Counted from the first letter of the stretch, positions 43,841 to 53,438 are shown. The stretch is 64,000 bases of DNA from BD2-11 sp965115885 (GCA_965115885.1 OZ220479.1:1426001-1490000), one strand, 5' to 3'. Numbers and translations are program-made. Notes: generated by a model not told the origin, from the letters alone.

Positions 43841-45126
43841 AGCGCGGTCGGTTTCTGGCCGGACCGCCCGTCGTCGCGCTCGCGTTGGCGGCCGCCCTGT
43901 CCGCCCAGCAGACGCTGACCCTCGACGAGGCGATCGCCAGATCCCTTCGGGTGCATCCCTCGATGGCGCAGGCGCGGGCGGGCGTGGACAACGCCGGCAT
44001 CTCGCACCGAGCCGCGTGGGGAGGCTTTCTTCCGAGCCTGAGCGTCAGCTCCGGGGCCTCGACCAACAGCAGCCAGCGTTTCGACGCCGCCACCCAGCGC
44101 ACCGTCGAGGGAGCGAGCCAGAGCTACAACGCGGGCCTTTCGCTGTCCTACAGCATCTTCAACGGAGGCCAGCGCTTCGCCGACGTGAATCGCGCGCGAG
44201 CGGACATCGCCGCCGCCGAAGCCGACTTCGAGAGTCGGCGGTTCGCGGTCGTCCTGCAGACCAAGGACCTGTACTTCGCCGCCCTGCGCCAGGCGGAGCT
44301 GCTGGAGGTGGCGCAGGCGAGCGTGGAGCGGGCCGAAGGGAGCTTGGCGAACACGCGCCGCCGCGCCGAGCTGGGCTCCGGGACGCGCTCGGACACTTTG
44401 CGGGCGCGGCTCGAGGTGGCCAACGCCATGCAGTCCGTGTTGCAAGCGGAGGCGGCTACCCGCGCGGCGCGCTTCGCCCTCGGTCGGCAGGTGGGATCGA
44501 CGGAGCCGGTGACGCCCCGGCTTCCGGCCGACCTCGATCCGAGCCCCCTCGCGCTCAGCGACGAGGAGATGTTCCTCCTCGCCGAAGACCGTTCCCCGGC
44601 CGTGCGCAGCGCCCGCGCCGCCGCCCGCGCGGCGGCCGCGGCCGCCGGCTCCTCCAGGAGCTCCCGATTCCCGTCCCTCCGCCTCTCGTCCGGCTACAGT
44701 TGGGCGAACCGGGAAGCCGCCTTCGCCGGCGGGACGACCTCGTGGAATGTCCGCGTCTCCGGCAGCTACAACGTGTTCGACGGGTTCAACCGCGACCAGA
44801 GCATCGCGCGCGCCGAGAATCAGGAACGCGTCGCGTTCGTACAGGAAGAGGACGCCAGACGCGGCGTGCGCGCGCAGGTGGACGGAGCGCTCTTCGCACT
44901 GAGGACTTCCGAGCGGGCCATCGCCCTCGCCGTCGAGGCGAGGGACGTGGCCGCCGAGGACCTCCGTGTCGTGCAGCAGCGCTTCGATCTGTCGGCTGCG
45001 ACGATTCTCGACTTGGTCACGAGCCAGATCGCCCTCGTTCAGGCCGAGTCCGGTCTGGTTACGGCGCGATACGACTACGCGGTCGCGCGCGCGCAACTCG
45101 AGGCGATTCTGGGGAGCGAGCTATGA
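43822..45126 (+). CDS. TolC-family outer membrane efflux protein
   Basis: 434 residues. A signal peptide (VALALAAALSAQQ) is followed by two OEP repeats. The first has LTLDEAIARSLRVHPSMAQA and YSIFNGGQRFADVNRARADI. The second has YNVFDGFNRDQSIARAENQE and LDLVTSQIALVQAESGLVTA. The protein forms the trimeric outer-membrane tunnel. It directly precedes the MacB ATPase, MacA adaptor and MacB permease genes, so it is the cognate exit duct. Its stop overlaps the ATPase start. Confidence 0.92.
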   Translation: MVVRVLKRGRFLAGPPVVALALAAALSAQQTLTLDEAIARSLRVHPSMAQARAGVDNAGISHRAAWGGFLPSLSVSSGASTNSSQRFDAATQRTVEGASQSYNAGLSLSYSIFNGGQRFADVNRARADIAAAEADFESRRFAVVLQTKDLYFAALRQAELLEVAQASVERAEGSLANTRRRAELGSGTRSDTLRARLEVANAMQSVLQAEAATRAARFALGRQVGSTEPVTPRLPADLDPSPLALSDEEMFLLAEDRSPAVRSARAAARAAAAAAGSSRSSRFPSLRLSSGYSWANREAAFAGGTTSWNVRVSGSYNVFDGFNRDQSIARAENQERVAFVQEEDARRGVRAQVDGALFALRTSERAIALAVEARDVAAEDLRVVQQRFDLSAATILDLVTSQIALVQAESGLVTARYDYAVARAQLEAILGSEL

Positions 45127-45833
45127 GCCGACCTGTCATCCAGACCATCGGTCTGACCAAGCACTACGTCCTGGGCGCGGAGACCGTCCGCGCCCTCCGC
45201 CGCGTCGACCTCGAGATCGGCCGGGGCGAGTTCGTCGCCATCATGGGCCCCTCGGGCAGCGGCAAATCCACCTTCATGAATCTGATCGGCTGCCTCGACA
45301 CCCCGACGGAGGGGCAGTACTGGCTGAACGAGCAGCTGGTGAGCGAGATGAGCGACGACCAGCTCGCGCACGTCCGCAACCGCGAAATCGGGTTCGTGTT
45401 CCAGACTTTCAACCTGTTGCCGCGCGCCACGGCGTTGCACAACGTGGAGCTTCCGCTCATCTACGCGGGCGTCTCCTCCCGCGCGCGGCGTCGGCGGGCC
45501 CGTGCGGCTCTGGAAACGGTGGGGCTGGAGGATCGCATGGACCACCGTCCCCCGGAGCTCTCCGGCGGCCAGCGGCAACGCGTGGCGGTCGCGCGCGCGC
45601 TCGTCAACGAGCCCGCCATCCTGCTGGCCGACGAGCCCACGGGGAACTTGGACTCCACCACCAGCGAGGAGATCATGGCGGTCTTCGCGGAGCTCCACCG
45701 GCGGGGACAGACCATCGTCCTGGTCACCCACGAGCACGACATCGCCCAGTACGCGCAACGCCAAGTTCATCTGCGCGACGGCCTCGTCGAGCGCGACTTT
45801 CTGAACGAACCGACGGTGGCGGCGCCCGTTTGA
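45123..45833 (+). CDS. MacB-type ABC transporter ATPase subunit
   Basis: 236 residues. The full ABC set is present: Walker A GPSGSGKST, Q-loop FVFQTFNLLP, signature LSGGQRQRVAVARAL, Walker B ILLADEPTGNLD and H-loop LVTHEHD. The opening (TKHYVLGAETVRALRRVDLE) places it in the LolD/MacB group. Here ATPase and permease are separate genes, with the adaptor between them. It powers export through the tripartite complex, either of macrolide-like compounds, lipids or peptides. Confidence 0.94.
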   Translation: MSRPVIQTIGLTKHYVLGAETVRALRRVDLEIGRGEFVAIMGPSGSGKSTFMNLIGCLDTPTEGQYWLNEQLVSEMSDDQLAHVRNREIGFVFQTFNLLPRATALHNVELPLIYAGVSSRARRRRARAALETVGLEDRMDHRPPELSGGQRQRVAVARALVNEPAILLADEPTGNLDSTTSEEIMAVFAELHRRGQTIVLVTHEHDIAQYAQRQVHLRDGLVERDFLNEPTVAAPV

Positions 45834-45885
45834 GCGACGCACCTGCCGGCCGCGGCATCGCGGCGCACAATTTCCCGGAGACGGA

Positions 45886-47475
45886 ATGATCGCCAGCACG
45901 AGGGCGTGGAGAAACGGAAGCGGCGGGATCTTCGCGCTTCTGGTCGCGGGTGCCTGCGGAGGCGCCGAACGGGTCGAGGAGGCGCCCGGCCTCGCCACCG
46001 TTTCCGTCCTGCGCGACGATCTGCGCTTGGTGGCCGAAGCCACAGGACTGATGGAGCCGGTGCGCATGGTGGAGGTCAAATCCAAGGCCTCCGGCGAGAT
46101 CCTGCGCCTGCACGTGGACACGGGCGACGAGCTCGAGCCCGGGGCGCTGCTCGCCGAGATCGACCCGCGCGACGTGCGCAACGACTTCAACCAGGCGGAG
46201 GCCGACCTGAACGTGGCCGAGGCCCGAGTGGAGATCTCGAGCGCCCAGCTGGAGCGCTCCCGCCTGCTCCTGGAAGGCGGAGTGATCACGGAGCAGGAAC
46301 ACGAGTCGGCCAACCTCGACTTCGCCAACGCGCAGGCCAACTTGGTCAAGGCCACCACGAGCAAGGAGCTGGCCGAACTTCGCCTGAGCGACGTGACCAT
46401 CCGCGCGCCCATGGCGGGCACCATCATCCAGAAGAACGTCGAGGAGGGACAGGTCATCCAGTCCGCGTCGCAGAACGTCTCCGGCGGCACGACGCTCTTC
46501 ACGATGGCGAACTTGGACGAGATGCAGGTGCGCACGCTGGTGGACGAGACCGACGTCGGTCAGATCTCGGACGGGATGACCGCCACGGTGACGGTGGAGG
46601 CGTTTCCGAGCCGGACCTTCCAGGGAATCGTCGACAAGATCGAACCGCAGGCCGAGGTCCAGCAGAACGTGACCATGTTCGCGGTGATCGTGACGATCGA
46701 GAACCGCGGCGGGCTGCTCAAGCCGGGCATGAACGCGGAGGTCGAGATCCTGGTCGCCGAGCGACCCGACGCCCTGCTCATCCCCAACAACGCGCTGGTG
46801 CGGTTCCAGGAGATGGCGCCCGCGGCGATGGTGCTGGGGATGGACCCGGAAGCGATCGAAATGGACCGGTCCGCGTTCGCGGACCTGCGCGCCTCGTTGC
46901 CGCGTTCTTCCGTCCCGAGGGGCGGAACGACGGACGCGGCGGCGGCGGATCCTCCGGGCGCTTCGGCGGGAACGGCCGGAGGCGCGCGTCTGCGGGAATT
47001 TCGCGAGCGGTTGGCGAGCGGGGCGGCCTCGGACGAGGAGATGCGCGAGCGGATGGCGCAGGCCCGCGCGCGGAACGGCGGAGGCGGGTCCGGCATGAAC
47101 GGAGACCCGGGAATGGGCGGCGACGCCGGTGCCGGGACGATGGGGATGGGGCCCGACGCGGGGCGAGGAACGACGGAAGGCCCGGGCGCGGGCCTCGGAG
47201 CAAGCGGGGGCGCGGGTCGGCAGGAGGACGGGTCCCGCCCGGCGATCGCCTTCGTGATCTCCGCGGACGGAACCATCGAGCCGCGCCCCATCCTGATCGG
47301 CGTGAACGACTGGGACAACACCGAAGTGCTGGCCGGACTGGAGGAAGGGGAGGCGGTGGCGCTGATCGGGGCGGCGCAGCTTCAGGCGCAGCAGCAGGAA
47401 TTCGTCAACCGGATGCGCGAACGGATGGGCGCAAGCCCCTTCGGCGGCGGGACGCCGCGCGGAGGAAGGCGTTGA
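45886..47475 (+). CDS. MacA-like periplasmic adaptor with Gly/Met-rich insertion
   Basis: 529 residues, compared with about 370-400 for most MacA proteins. The N-terminal anchor has LLVAGACGG. The biotinyl-lipoyl half-motifs (GLMEPVRMVEVKSKASGEIL and VTIRAPMAGTIIQKNVEEGQ) flank an alpha-hairpin, and a beta-barrel follows (NLDEMQVRTLVDETDVGQIS). After residue ~340 comes an unusual ~110-residue insertion rich in Gly, Met, Ala and Arg (GMNGDPGMGGDAGAGTMGMG is part). The membrane-proximal domain then resumes (AIAFVISADGTIEPRPILIG). It links the inner-membrane MacB pair to TolC. Confidence 0.92.
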   Translation: MIASTRAWRNGSGGIFALLVAGACGGAERVEEAPGLATVSVLRDDLRLVAEATGLMEPVRMVEVKSKASGEILRLHVDTGDELEPGALLAEIDPRDVRNDFNQAEADLNVAEARVEISSAQLERSRLLLEGGVITEQEHESANLDFANAQANLVKATTSKELAELRLSDVTIRAPMAGTIIQKNVEEGQVIQSASQNVSGGTTLFTMANLDEMQVRTLVDETDVGQISDGMTATVTVEAFPSRTFQGIVDKIEPQAEVQQNVTMFAVIVTIENRGGLLKPGMNAEVEILVAERPDALLIPNNALVRFQEMAPAAMVLGMDPEAIEMDRSAFADLRASLPRSSVPRGGTTDAAAADPPGASAGTAGGARLREFRERLASGAASDEEMRERMAQARARNGGGGSGMNGDPGMGGDAGAGTMGMGPDAGRGTTEGPGAGLGASGGAGRQEDGSRPAIAFVISADGTIEPRPILIGVNDWDNTEVLAGLEEGEAVALIGAAQLQAQQQEFVNRMRERMGASPFGGGTPRGGRR

Positions 47476-47494
47476 GCCGGCTCGGAGATTCCGA

Positions 47495-48715
47495 ATGCTG
47501 ATCGGGGAAATCGTCGCCGTCGCCCTGCAGGCCATCCGGGTGAACGCGCTTCGCTCCTTCCTCACCACGCTGGGGATCGTCATCGGCGTGGGCGCGGTGA
47601 TCGCCATGGTGGCGCTCGGGGAAGGCGCGCAGCGGCGCGTCGAGGAACGGATCCAGGCCATGGGCACCAACGTGCTCACCATCCGGCCCGGTCAGAGCAT
47701 GTTCGGGGGCATCCGCGACGGGGGGGCGCGCGCGCGGCTCTACGACGAGGACGCCGAAGCGCTGCGCGACCAGACCCTCGGGACGCTCCTCGTCGCGCCC
47801 GAGATCCAGCAGCGCCAGCAGATCTCCTACTTGAGGTGGAATTCGAGCAACGAGGTGCTCGGCACTTGGCCCGAATATCTGGAGGTTCAGAACATCGACC
47901 TCGCGTTGGGCAGGATGTTCGACGCCGGGGAAGTGCAGGGCCGCCGCCGGGTCGCGGTCGTGGGTTCGGAGATCCCCGACCAGCTGGAGACGCCGTCGGC
48001 GCTTTTGGTGGGACGCACCGTCCAGATCCGCGGGATCCCCTTCGAGGTCGTCGGCGTTCTGGAGGAGCAAGGCGAATCCAGCCCGTGGTCGCAGCCCGAC
48101 GAACGCGTCTACATCCCCCTGAGCACGGCGCAATACCGGGTCTTCGGAGGGCGCGACCGCCTCAACTCCATCAGCGTGAAGGTCTTGGAAGAAGGTTCCA
48201 TGGACGCGGCCTACGCGGACATCGACCGCATCCTCCGGCGGGAGCACCGCATCCCGCCGGGCGAGGAGGCCGACTTCTCCATCCGCAATTCGGCCCAGCT
48301 GCTCGCGTCCTTCAACGAGACCCAGCAGACCTTCACCTACCTGCTCGGCGGCATTGCGGCGATCAGCCTTCTGGTGGGCGGCATCGGCATCATGAACATC
48401 ATGCTGGTGAGCGTGACCGAGCGCACCCGCGAGATCGGCATCCGCAAGGCCATGGGGGCCACTCGGCTGAACATCCTGCTCCAGTTCGTCATCGAGTCGC
48501 TGGTGCTGTGCACGCTGGGCGGAGTTCTGGGGGTGGCGGTCGGGATCGGCGGCGCGGAGATGCTCTCGAACACGGCGGGCTGGGAAACCGCGGTGGCGCC
48601 CGCGGCGGTCGCGGTGGCGTTGCTGTTCTCCGCCGGAATCGGGCTCTTCTTCGGGATATGGCCCGCGCGCCGGGCGGCGTTGCTGGATCCGATCGACTCG
48701 CTCAGGTACGAATAG
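47495..48715 (+). CDS. MacB-type ABC transporter permease
   Basis: 406 residues. The first TM helix is FLTTLGIVIGVGAVIAMVAL. A ~230-residue periplasmic MacB_PCD domain follows (GEGAQRRVEERIQAMGTNVL onward). The FtsX domain has three C-terminal helices (LLGGIAAISLLVGGIGIMNI ... RTREIGIRKAMGATRLNILL). It is the last gene of the exporter operon. The mechanotransmission fold fits extrusion of periplasmic substrates. The substrate is unknown. Confidence 0.94.
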   Translation: MLIGEIVAVALQAIRVNALRSFLTTLGIVIGVGAVIAMVALGEGAQRRVEERIQAMGTNVLTIRPGQSMFGGIRDGGARARLYDEDAEALRDQTLGTLLVAPEIQQRQQISYLRWNSSNEVLGTWPEYLEVQNIDLALGRMFDAGEVQGRRRVAVVGSEIPDQLETPSALLVGRTVQIRGIPFEVVGVLEEQGESSPWSQPDERVYIPLSTAQYRVFGGRDRLNSISVKVLEEGSMDAAYADIDRILRREHRIPPGEEADFSIRNSAQLLASFNETQQTFTYLLGGIAAISLLVGGIGIMNIMLVSVTERTREIGIRKAMGATRLNILLQFVIESLVLCTLGGVLGVAVGIGGAEMLSNTAGWETAVAPAAVAVALLFSAGIGLFFGIWPARRAALLDPIDSLRYE

Positions 48716-49083
48716 GACGGACGCCGACCGGCGTACGCCGCTGCACCCGCCACGACGTCGCCCTGCTCGCCGAGGCCTGCGGACAGCTCTCCGGGCCCGC
48801 CGCTGAAGTCTTGTTGCGGCGCATGCTCCACGTCTGCGGAGACGCACGCTTCGAGCGTCTCGCCGACATCTCCAACGGCCACGTCCACAGCGTTCGCACG
48901 CGTCGCGCCTACCGCACCGGACGGGTCGCCCGCCGAGGCGCCAAGGCCACGCCCGTGTCCATCGCCGCCCGCCGCGAGCCCCAACCCGACGGCACGCTCG
49001 GCCGCTTGCGCGTCGACACCATGCGTTTGGGCGACCGAGACGGCGAGAAGGGCGTCTACGTCGTCGACATCGTCGACGAGGAG
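48716..49083 (+). pseudogene. Truncated integrase-type transposase fragment
   Basis: In frame directly after the exporter stop reads DVALLAEACGQLSGPAAEVL, RRMLHVCGDARFERLADISN, RTRRAYRTGRVARRGAKATP, and then GRLRVDTMRLGDRDGEKGVY with VVDIVDEE. This is the DNA-binding half and start of the rve catalytic domain (first Asp in RVDT) of a DDE integrase-like transposase. After VDEE similarity stops and the rest of the catalytic core is missing. No start codon or terminal repeats were found. Confidence 0.78.
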
Positions 49084-49528
49084 GCATTGCAAACGCGTCG
49101 TACCAACCGACCCGATGCCGCAACCGCTGTGGCTTCACCGCGACCGATTCCATTGTCCCCGACAACCAACGCCAGGAGGCGGTCTCTTGCGCGTTTCCGG
49201 CCGCCTCGGCTGCCAAGGGCGGATACGCCTTGCAGCCAAAGCCCGGTCCCCGATGTCGACGGTGTTGACGCGACCATCCGGTGTGGATTGCCCAAAACGA
49301 GAGGCGATCGACACCCAACTCAAGACGACGGCGACTCCGGTTGAGTCCGATTGGATCGACCGCACGGGCCGAGCAGCTGGTCATGCGCACTGCGGGTGGC
49401 GGCTGTCGCTTGCCGGTCGGGATCCGGTGGATGCGGAATCCCGGACCGTCGCGATATCTTTGCTTGTCCCAGCGCATCGGTAGCGCGGGGCTCGCACCGC
49501 TCTTCGAGCGCGTAGGAGAGGCACCGTC
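49084..49528. other. Scar region without gene
   Basis: 445 bp with open frames but no recognisable protein, lying between the transposase fragment and the frameshifted unknown gene. It is probably debris from the same insertion. AGGAG at 49512-49516 belongs to the next gene. Confidence 0.5.
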
Positions 49529-50667
49529 GTGAACGCACCGCAGATCGAAGTCGCGCTCGCCAAGGGAGTCGGCCTTCGCGCTGTCCACGCCTGTCTGCCG
49601 GCTAGCGGCTGGGTGCGCGACCCCGACCCGTGGTCGGACACGGTCGACGTCTATCTGTGGCCGAAGAACGGCCGGGAAGCTGTCGTCGTTCCCGTCTCGG
49701 AGGAGTGCGCGGACTACGGAATCCGCATCCATCAACTCGCGGAGCAAGTGGGTAGGATCGAAGGACGAGCCCTGCGCGCTGCGCTCGCCGACCTCTCGCT
49801 TGCCGAGTCGGATCTGGTGCGGTTGCGTCTTCCCGGCGTCGACGCGGACAACGTTCTCAAGCTTGCGGACGGGGCGGCGGTTCTCGAGGAAGCGAAGAGC
49901 ATGTTGCTGGCCGCCGCATGCTCCGCGGATCGCCCCCAACGGATGTACCGAGCCGGTCGGAACGGGAAGGCGAGCGACCACCTGGACAAGGTCCGCTTGG
50001 GCCGCACGGAGCCGGGCGGCTACGTGATCGACCTTCTCTCTCCGGTTGCCCCTCCCTCGGGGACGAGGACGCTCTCCCCGCAGACCCGTTCGAGCGCAAG
50101 GTCGTGCGGCGGCTCGTCTCCGGCTTGCGTGCGTCGAGGGAGGGGGTGGATCGCATGGACCGCCGCGTTGCGGACTTCAACGAATTCGAAGGCCGGCTGG
50201 GCGAGGGCGTCAGCGCGAACCTCTGTCGATCCGTGGCACGGCTTGCCGAGGCGGACGGAGGGCTCGAGGTCTCCGTCAGCTGGGCGACGACGAGGCCGAA
50301 CGGACGAGGGGCGGAGGCACGGGCGACGGTCGCTTTCAAGCGATCCGACGTGGCCGTCCTCGACGAGGCGGCCCGCGTGCTCGCCGACCGCCATGAGCGG
50401 ATCGACGAGGAGGTCCAGGGACACGTTTCGCGGCTTTCGCGCGGAGCGGAAGACCCTACGGGCACGGCGACCGTCAAGGCGTGCATCGACGGGAGGTTGG
50501 CGTCCGTTCAGGCGGTTTTCGATTCGGCGGACTACAGCGAGATCGCCCGGGCGCACGAGGCGCGTCCGAACGTGTCGCTGGAAGGGGATCTCGTTCGCGA
50601 GGGGCAACGGTGGCGCCTCCGGAATCCTCGCGGGCTCGCGGTTGTCGAGGACGAAGACGAGGCGTAG
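49529..50667 (+). pseudogene. Unknown protein gene broken by one frameshift
   Basis: A GTG at 49529 with AGGAG upstream opens a frame (MNAPQIEVALAKGVGLRAVH...) that reads sensibly to about 50050 (GGYVIDLLSPVA). There coding character moves to another frame, running PSLGDEDALPADPFERKVVR ... to a stop at 50667 (AVVEDEDEA). The shift sits in a C-rich run around cctccctcgg, where one base appears lost. Joined, the product would be about 379 residues, soluble, acidic, with several helical segments. I do not recognise it. It may be a true pseudogene or a sequencing error in the C-run. Confidence 0.7.
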
Positions 50668-50774
50668 TTAGGACACGGGGGGAAGGGAGGGCGCCGGACG
50701 CCATGGAACCGGGCCGCAACGCGTTCCGGCGGGCGGCGCGTCCGTCTCTCCTCGAGGGCCCTCGGGGATTTCGG

Positions 50775-51869
50775 CTACGGACGCGGGAGCGTGACCACCA
50801 AGATCGTGTCGCCCCGTGCGATCACCATCTGCGGGCGGCCTCGGTGAACGCCCCGCCCCAGGCGCATGCGAAATTCCCTCAGGGTGCCCGCCGGTTCTCC
50901 GTCGATGCGCACGATCACGTCTCCGGGCGCCAGTCCAGCGTGGTCGGCGGGACTGCCTTCCACCACCTGAACGATTCGAAGCCTGCGTTCCCCGGCGCCG
51001 GTCGGGGCGTCCAGCTCCACCGCCTCGAGCTCGGCTCCCGCCACGAAACGGCCGCCGAGCAGGTAGGGGGACCGGAGGTGGACGCCCGGGGGCGGGACTT
51101 CGCCGCCTCGGCGCAGGCCGTGCCCGCTTTCCTCGACCGTGCTTCGTTCGCGGTCGAGCGTCCTTTCCGGACCGCTTCGCCCGTGGGTCCCGGACTCGCC
51201 CGCGTCGGTCCGCGCATGCCTGGAAGAAGGAACGACCGGAGGTCGGCCGAAGCGCATCGAGCGCATCGTCTCGCGGGCGCGCATGACCGCCTCGCGCGTC
51301 CGCTCCATCGCCTCCGCGTCCGTTTCCGTTTCCGGTTCGATCGCGACCTCGAGGCTCTCCGCGAGGATCCTCGCCGCAGCCTCCACTTCGGTCCGGATTC
51401 TCGCCCAAGCGGTGTCGGCGAGGAGCGAGTCGACCACGCGCAGGATCTGCCGGCGCGCCGAGTCGACCCGGATGGCGAACTCCTCCATCGCGGCCGGGCT
51501 CATGAGCGCGGGCCGATGTCCGGCGATCACGCGCAGAGTGCGCTCCCGCCTTCCGCGCAGCACCGTGAGCAGGTGGGGATGTCCGGGATGCAGGCGCTCG
51601 CCCAGCTCCGGCAAGGCTTCCGGCGTGACCTCTTCGCCGTCCAGCCGAAGCAGGACGTCGAACGGGCGCAGCCCCGCGCGCTGGGCGGGACTTCCGTCCT
51701 CGACCCGCACGACCATCGCGCGCACGGAGCCGTCGGCGCGCGCGCGTCCTTCGACCTGGATGCCGATCCAGCCCGCCTCCCGCCCGGTCTCCCCGGCCTG
51801 GCTTTCCGCACCGACGGGGAAGAGGGACAGAAGGAGCAGCGCGGCTGCGGACATGCGCGGACGGAACAT
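50775..51869 (-). CDS. Secreted two-PDZ-domain protein
   Basis: 364 residues. The signal peptide is MSAAALLLLSLFPVGAESQA. PDZ 1 spans about residues 30-105 (WIGIQVEGRA...GSPAQRAGLRPFDVLLRLDG) and PDZ 2 about 275-364 (VVEGSPADHAGLAPGDVIVR). A helical, Glu/Arg-rich linker lies between them. No protease Ser/His/Asp triad is seen, so it is an adaptor or substrate-binding protein, not a DegP-type enzyme. It follows the anti-sigma stop by 2 nt, so it belongs to the sigma / anti-sigma operon and probably senses or handles unfolded envelope proteins. Confidence 0.85.
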   Translation of the reverse strand: MFRPRMSAAALLLLSLFPVGAESQAGETGREAGWIGIQVEGRARADGSVRAMVVRVEDGSPAQRAGLRPFDVLLRLDGEEVTPEALPELGERLHPGHPHLLTVLRGRRERTLRVIAGHRPALMSPAAMEEFAIRVDSARRQILRVVDSLLADTAWARIRTEVEAAARILAESLEVAIEPETETDAEAMERTREAVMRARETMRSMRFGRPPVVPSSRHARTDAGESGTHGRSGPERTLDRERSTVEESGHGLRRGGEVPPPGVHLRSPYLLGGRFVAGAELEAVELDAPTGAGERRLRIVQVVEGSPADHAGLAPGDVIVRIDGEPAGTLREFRMRLGRGVHRGRPQMVIARGDTILVVTLPRP

Positions 51870-51871
51870 GG

Positions 51872-52585
51872 CTAGTACCGGTCGGCCGAGGTGAAGAGGG
51901 CGTTCAACGCCGCCTCGCGCTCCGTCACCGCGCTGACCAGGAACCCGTTCAGAAACGGATCGTCGGGGGCTTCTTGGAGGGCTGCCTGACCCATGGCGAC
52001 CATCCAGTCGATGACCGCGAGGCGTTGGGGATCCATCGGCGTCTCGGCCTCCGGACCGCGGGTCAGCGCCCGGTACCTCAACATGGCGTCCCGGTGCTGC
52101 TGCTCCGCGAGGCGCAGGATCTCCGCCGCCTCCTCGGGGGTCGCCGCTTCCGCAGCCGCGAGCGTACCCGGGGACGCCTCGCTCGCCGCAATTCCGGACG
52201 CTTCGTTCGCCGCAACCTCGCCGCTCCCGGCTTGCGGACCCCATCCCGCCGAAGTCAGCGCCGTCCCCGCGAGGCCTCCCGCGAGGAAGAGCGCCGTAGC
52301 GGCGGCGGCCTGCATCCGGACGCGCCTGCGGTCGATCAGACGGATGGCCGTCTCCTCGGGGACGCTTCGGCGCAGAAGCCCCTCGCGTTCCAGCCGCGCC
52401 TCGAGCGTCGACCAGCCGCCGGGCGCCGGGCGCAGGTCCGGCAGCGACCCCAGCGCATCCGTCTGTTCGCGCAACAGCTCGAGCTCCCGGGAGCAATCCG
52501 GGCACCGGACCAAGTGCCGTTTTTCGTTTCCGAACGGGGTCTCGTCCACTAGGCGAGCCAGAGCTTCCAGGCTCAGATGCTCCAT
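51872..52585 (-). CDS. Zinc-finger anti-sigma factor
   Basis: 237 residues. The cytosolic N-terminus has the ZAS motif HLVRCPDC (HxxxCxxC) inside the usual SLEALARLVDE helix. There is one membrane helix (AAAATALFLAGGLAGTALTS, about residues 93-112). A periplasmic Ala/Glu-rich domain ends LNALFTSADRY. The ATG at 52585 lies inside the sigma gene's 3' end (13-nt overlap), so the two are translated together. It should hold the sigma factor at the membrane until an envelope signal releases it. Confidence 0.88.
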   Translation of the reverse strand: MEHLSLEALARLVDETPFGNEKRHLVRCPDCSRELELLREQTDALGSLPDLRPAPGGWSTLEARLEREGLLRRSVPEETAIRLIDRRRVRMQAAAATALFLAGGLAGTALTSAGWGPQAGSGEVAANEASGIAASEASPGTLAAAEAATPEEAAEILRLAEQQHRDAMLRYRALTRGPEAETPMDPQRLAVIDWMVAMGQAALQEAPDDPFLNGFLVSAVTEREAALNALFTSADRY

Positions 52586-53133
52586 GCTTTTCGCTCCTGT
52601 TCGTGCCGGGAATCGCGAACCGACCCCAGCCATTCTCTCAATTTCGCCCGCGCCCGGAAGAGCTGCGATTTGGACGTCCCCGTCGTCACGCCCGTCATCT
52701 CGCCGATCTCCCGGTGCGTGTAGCCCTCCACGTCGTGGAGGATCAGCACGCGCCGCATGCCTTCCGGCAACCGGTCCAGCGCCTTCTCCAGCCGTTGCGC
52801 CAAGAGCGGGTCCCCGCGCGGGGGCCGCACCGGAACGGTGTCGGGGATCGGCACCTCCCGGTCTTGCCGAGTGCTTTCCCTGCGCCGCGCCTGCAATGCC
52901 GCGTTGACCGCGATGCGGTGCAGCCACGTCGAGAACTTCGATTCGCCGCGGAACGTGGGCAGCGCCCGGACCGCCCGCACCCACGTCTCCTGGGCGTAGT
53001 CCTGGGCGGTGTGGTCGTCGCCGGCGATTCTGCGCACCACGGCGTACACGCGGGGGTTGTAGCGGTCGTACAGCCCCCGCACCGCCCGAGCGTCTCCCTG
53101 GCTCGCCCTGCGGATCATCTGGGATTCGGTCAT
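52573..53133 (-). CDS. ECF RNA polymerase sigma factor (RpoE-like)
   Basis: 186 residues from the ATG at 53133. Region 2 reads ARAVRGLYDRYNPRVYAVVR ... DYAQETWVRAVRALPTFRGE with SKFSTWLHRIAVNAAL. Region 4 reads LPEGMRRVLILHDVEGYTHR and EIGEMTGVTTGTSKSQLFRA. It is followed by its anti-sigma factor and a PDZ protein. The 5' region faces the divergent threonine synthase gene (306 bp between starts), where an autoregulatory promoter would lie. Confidence 0.93.
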   Translation of the reverse strand: MTESQMIRRASQGDARAVRGLYDRYNPRVYAVVRRIAGDDHTAQDYAQETWVRAVRALPTFRGESKFSTWLHRIAVNAALQARRRESTRQDREVPIPDTVPVRPPRGDPLLAQRLEKALDRLPEGMRRVLILHDVEGYTHREIGEMTGVTTGTSKSQLFRARAKLREWLGSVRDSRHEQERKAWSI

Positions 53134-53438
53134 CCCTTCGTTTCCGTCGGTGTCCACTGGCTCGAGGACGGCGACGATCCTCTCGTGTCCGACTCGATCC
53201 GGATTGCGCCCGACTGGGGAGGATCTCGATCCGGTTCGGCGTCCCGAACTCCGTTTCGTGAGACGCGCTGCGGCGGCGTTGGGTTGCCCGCACCCTTGCG
53301 CCTCGTTTTCGTCAAGCCTACGCCATGCGTGCGCGGACCGGAACCCGCCGGGACTTCCGCAGGCGGGACTTCCTGCCGCGAGGACGTCCGGCGCGTACCG
53401 GACGCGAACGCTCCCCCGAGACCCGGAAGACCACGCAC

